Assembly (NCBI GenBank): GCA_964556755.1
Contig: CAZKXI010000003.1
Coordinates: 124,001 to 188,000, forward strand
DNA: 64,000 bases
Origin: UBA4085 sp964556755
Lineage (GTDB): Bacteria; Acidobacteriota; Aminicenantia; Aminicenantales; UBA4085
Direction of reading: 5' to 3'
This document shows positions 61,854-64,000 of the stretch, piece by piece. How positions within the stretch are numbered: the stretch's first letter is position 1; every line of letters starts with the position of its first letter. The notes under the pieces were generated by a model. It saw nothing but the letters and a program-made list of their open reading frames with translations. It had not been told where the DNA came from and made no database searches. Position numbers and translations under genes: made by a program.

Positions 61854-64000
61854 TCACTCGCCCGAGCCGCCGGCCGCCGCGGCGGTGAATATCAAGTCGC
61901 GTCCCGGGGCGACGATCTGCGTCGAGCCGGGGCGCCAGGCATAGCCCCCGGACGCTCCCTCCCGTCCCGCCGCCTTGAACGTCCGGACCGCCATATCGCC
62001 CTTCAGCGCCCTCAGCGTCACCGCCATTCCGCCCGCGGTCTTCTTCATCGTCGCCGTGCCGTAGGCGTAGCCGTTGGACCAGAAGAAAGTCCCTTCCCGG
62101 GCGGCCATCTCCAGGGTCTTGTCCACCCCCGAGTAATGGAACCCGGTCAGGGCCAGGATGCCGGCCCAGCTGATCATGGCCCGGCCGTAGTGATGCCCGC
62201 ACTCGGCCTCGTCGAAGGGATTGCGCTTGAGCCCGTCGTAGCGGGCCCGGATGTCGGAGATCGTCCGCAGGCCCTCGTCGATCATGCCCTCGTAGAGCAT
62301 GCCGACCGCCGCCGTGTACTCGAAGCCGGTCATGACCTCGGTGAAGTAGGGGAAGGGATTGGCCGGCCGGCCGTCGGGATACCCGGCCATGAGCAGGGCC
62401 GCCTCGTCGCCCAGGGCGAAGGAGCGCATGACGTTGAAATGGTCGGCCAGGGAGTCGCGGCGGTTGTACTTGAGGATGGAGGAGAGGGTCGTGCGGGCGT
62501 TCTCCGGCTTGACCAGGTAGCCCAGGCCGCCGACGTGGGCCAGGAGCTGGCCGACGAGCTGGTCGACCAGGCAGCCCTCGGCCAGCTGGTAGTCCGGCTT
62601 GGTCACGTCGGCCGCGCCCATGCCGACCAGGAGGGCCGGGGCGATGTCGGCGGCGCTCCTGGGCGGGACCACCTTGTGGATGTAGTAGCGGCCGTTGAAC
62701 AAGTTGGCGTCGGTCCAGCGGCTGCCGTTGTCGAAGAGCCGGCGGCAGGTCGCGGCGAAAGCCGGATCGCCGGCCGCCTTGGCCATCTCCTCGGCCGCCC
62801 GCAGCGCGCCAAGGTACCACAGGCCCATCTGGGGGTTGGGGCCGTAGTACTCGACGTCCATGGTGTTGTGCTGGCAGCCCTCCATGACGCCGTCCTTGTC
62901 GGCGTCCCAGCCGCCGGGAATCCAGCAGAACTCGACGGCCTTGCGGACCTTGGGCCAATAGGCTTTGAGGAAAGCCTCATCGCCCGAGAGCTGCCAGTCG
63001 CGGTACATCTTGAGGATGCAGCCCATCTGGCCGTCGGCGGCGGCCTTGCCCCAGGGCGTCGTCTCCAGCGGAAGGCGCCAGCGGAAGCTCATCAGCCCGG
63101 TGGCGGGGTCCGTTTGCGGTCCGAACTCGACCTCGCGCAGCCCGCGGGCGATGCCGCCGAACAGGAAAGCCACCGCCTGCTCGTAGTTCCAGACGTGGGT
63201 GCAGGATCCCCAGCAGCAGCCTTCCTTGTCGCCGCAGCCTTCCCAGGCGTAGAAGCGGCCATCCTCGGTTCGGAAGCAGGTCTGGCTGCGCAGGGTGCTG
63301 AGATTGAAGAGGGCCGCCTCCTTGACCGTCTCGGGCAGGTCCGATCCCGTGACGGCGGCCACGAAGGCAACCGTCTCGGCCTCGAGGCCCGGCAGGCGGG
63401 GCGCGATCTTCTCGGCCGCGTCCCAGGCGTCGGCGAAGCGGGTCGTGTAGTGGTTGCCCAGGCGCTTCTCCGACCAGGCGTAGCGGTTCGGGAAGTGCCA
63501 GACGATGTAGAAGGGGAACTCCCGCGCCTCGCCCGGCTTGAGAACGGCCCGGACGGCCAGCGAGCCGCGGGGCTGCCCGTTGCCGGAATCCGCTGCCCGC
63601 TCGGACAGGCGGCCGTCGTCGGTCAGGTCGTCCCAGAAGTCGAGAAGCGGCGTGCCCCAGCCGGCGGCCAGCCAGGCCGTCCTGAAGGAAGCGTCCTCGC
63701 CGGCCGGGACCGCCAGGGCCATGGTGCCCCACGGCTCGGCATCGGAGGCGGCCGTGTCCGACGTCATGTACAATCCCTGGACCGCGGCGCCCTTGCGGAA
63801 GGCGTTGCGGTTCTTGGTCGGGAAGGACTTGGTCCCGTCGTCGCCGATGAAGTTCTGGAGAGTGCCGCAGACCGTCACCGTCTGGGCTTCGCCCGAGACG
63901 TTGGTCACTTCGTAGACCAGCGCCGCGACGGGCAGGCCGCTGGCCTCGGGATCGGTCGGCACCAGCGGGTTCCAGCCCTTGATGCGGACCTTGACCGGCA
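61854..64000 (-). CDS. GH116-family glycosidase, 5' end outside window
   Basis: The gene runs beyond the right edge, and 715 residues are visible. The N-terminal beta domain is cut (NPLVPTDPEASGLPVAALVYEVTN). The catalytic barrel has SCTHVWNYEQAVAFLFGG, typical of GH116/non-lysosomal glucosylceramidase, then DGQMGCILKMYRDWQLSGD, WIPGGWDADKDGVMEG and HNTMDVEYYGPNPQMG, where conserved Glu and Asp residues lie. Bacterial members hydrolyse beta-glucosides or beta-xylosides. Whether it carries an export signal cannot be seen. It ends close to the lipoprotein gene, which points towards it. Confidence 0.88.
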   Translation of the reverse strand, partial: PVKVRIKGWNPLVPTDPEASGLPVAALVYEVTNVSGEAQTVTVCGTLQNFIGDDGTKSFPTKNRNAFRKGAAVQGLYMTSDTAASDAEPWGTMALAVPAGEDASFRTAWLAAGWGTPLLDFWDDLTDDGRLSERAADSGNGQPRGSLAVRAVLKPGEAREFPFYIVWHFPNRYAWSEKRLGNHYTTRFADAWDAAEKIAPRLPGLEAETVAFVAAVTGSDLPETVKEAALFNLSTLRSQTCFRTEDGRFYAWEGCGDKEGCCWGSCTHVWNYEQAVAFLFGGIARGLREVEFGPQTDPATGLMSFRWRLPLETTPWGKAAADGQMGCILKMYRDWQLSGDEAFLKAYWPKVRKAVEFCWIPGGWDADKDGVMEGCQHNTMDVEYYGPNPQMGLWYLGALRAAEEMAKAAGDPAFAATCRRLFDNGSRWTDANLFNGRYYIHKVVPPRSAADIAPALLVGMGAADVTKPDYQLAEGCLVDQLVGQLLAHVGGLGYLVKPENARTTLSSILKYNRRDSLADHFNVMRSFALGDEAALLMAGYPDGRPANPFPYFTEVMTGFEYTAAVGMLYEGMIDEGLRTISDIRARYDGLKRNPFDEAECGHHYGRAMISWAGILALTGFHYSGVDKTLEMAAREGTFFWSNGYAYGTATMKKTAGGMAVTLRALKGDMAVRTFKAAGREGASGGYAWRPGSTQIVAPGRDLIFTAAAAGGSGE

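Overview
The window is about 64 kb of GC-rich bacterial chromosome, roughly two-thirds G+C by eye, densely packed with genes on both strands. I see no rRNA, tRNA, insertion sequence, CRISPR array, phage or plasmid gene. The gene content includes a two-propeller hybrid histidine kinase, an HTH-membrane-TPR protein, a PadR/HAAS pair, Tat-exported sugar enzymes, GH95, GH116 and sialate esterase homologues, an S9 peptidase and a membrane pyrophosphatase. This fits an anaerobic, polymer-degrading member of the Acidobacteriota, perhaps the Aminicenantia. That placement is inferred from gene types, because no marker gene is present. Many promoters are readable as TTGACA-like and TATAAT-like boxes 16-18 bp apart. 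Several of them place the transcription start at or within a few bases of the start codon.

Layout. 1-5.5 kb: SGNH hydrolase (cut by the window edge), pyrB, a small HExxH membrane protein, a Tat-exported sugar-isomerase-like protein and a sialate O-acetylesterase. 5.5-12.5 kb (minus strand): hybrid kinase, adenosine deaminase, a zinc-ribbon peptide and a BaiN-type flavoprotein. 12.6-15.3 kb: sulfur-handling group of exported rhodanese, sulfide:quinone reductase-like protein, one-cysteine DsrC/TusE protein and DsrE-like protein. 15.6-16.5 kb: an outer-membrane barrel of lower GC. 16.5-22.9 kb: RibD/DHFR-like protein, H+-pyrophosphatase, ribokinase, PAP2 phosphatase and glutamate dehydrogenase. 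23-33 kb: orphan PEP/pyruvate-binding protein, GH95 fucosidase, S9 peptidase, sugar isomerase/epimerase and Gfo/Idh/MocA oxidoreductase.

33.7-39.1 kb: a four-gene flavin/iron-sulfur operon (NuoE-like, HydB/NuoF-like, a ferredoxin-like subunit and a glutamate-synthase-like FMN protein). A BlaI-type repressor is transcribed divergently, and its likely operator sits inside its own promoter. I read the operon as a candidate electron-bifurcating complex. 39.2-44.4 kb: PadR/HAAS pair, secreted CBM9-like protein, serine hydrolase and a two-domain metalloprotease-like protein. 44.6-47.9 kb: a long foldback element, an HTH-TM-TPR regulator, a 67-residue peptide with a Gly-Gly site and a single cysteine, and a radical SAM/SPASM enzyme. 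This is a candidate RiPP locus.

47.9-52 kb: Nramp transporter and YncE/phosphoesterase fusion. 52-61.3 kb: surface-glycan region with carbamoyltransferase, SxtJ-like and DUF5989 proteins, SGNH protein, two methyltransferases, RffA-like aminotransferase, RffC-like acetyltransferase, GT2 glycosyltransferase and flavodoxin. 61.4-64 kb: a lipoprotein and a GH116 enzyme that runs off the right edge.

The three most interesting systems are the peptide/radical SAM locus, the bifurcase-like operon with its operator-in-promoter repressor, and a family of long palindromic intergenic repeats at 44.6, 57.6 and 58.9 kb.
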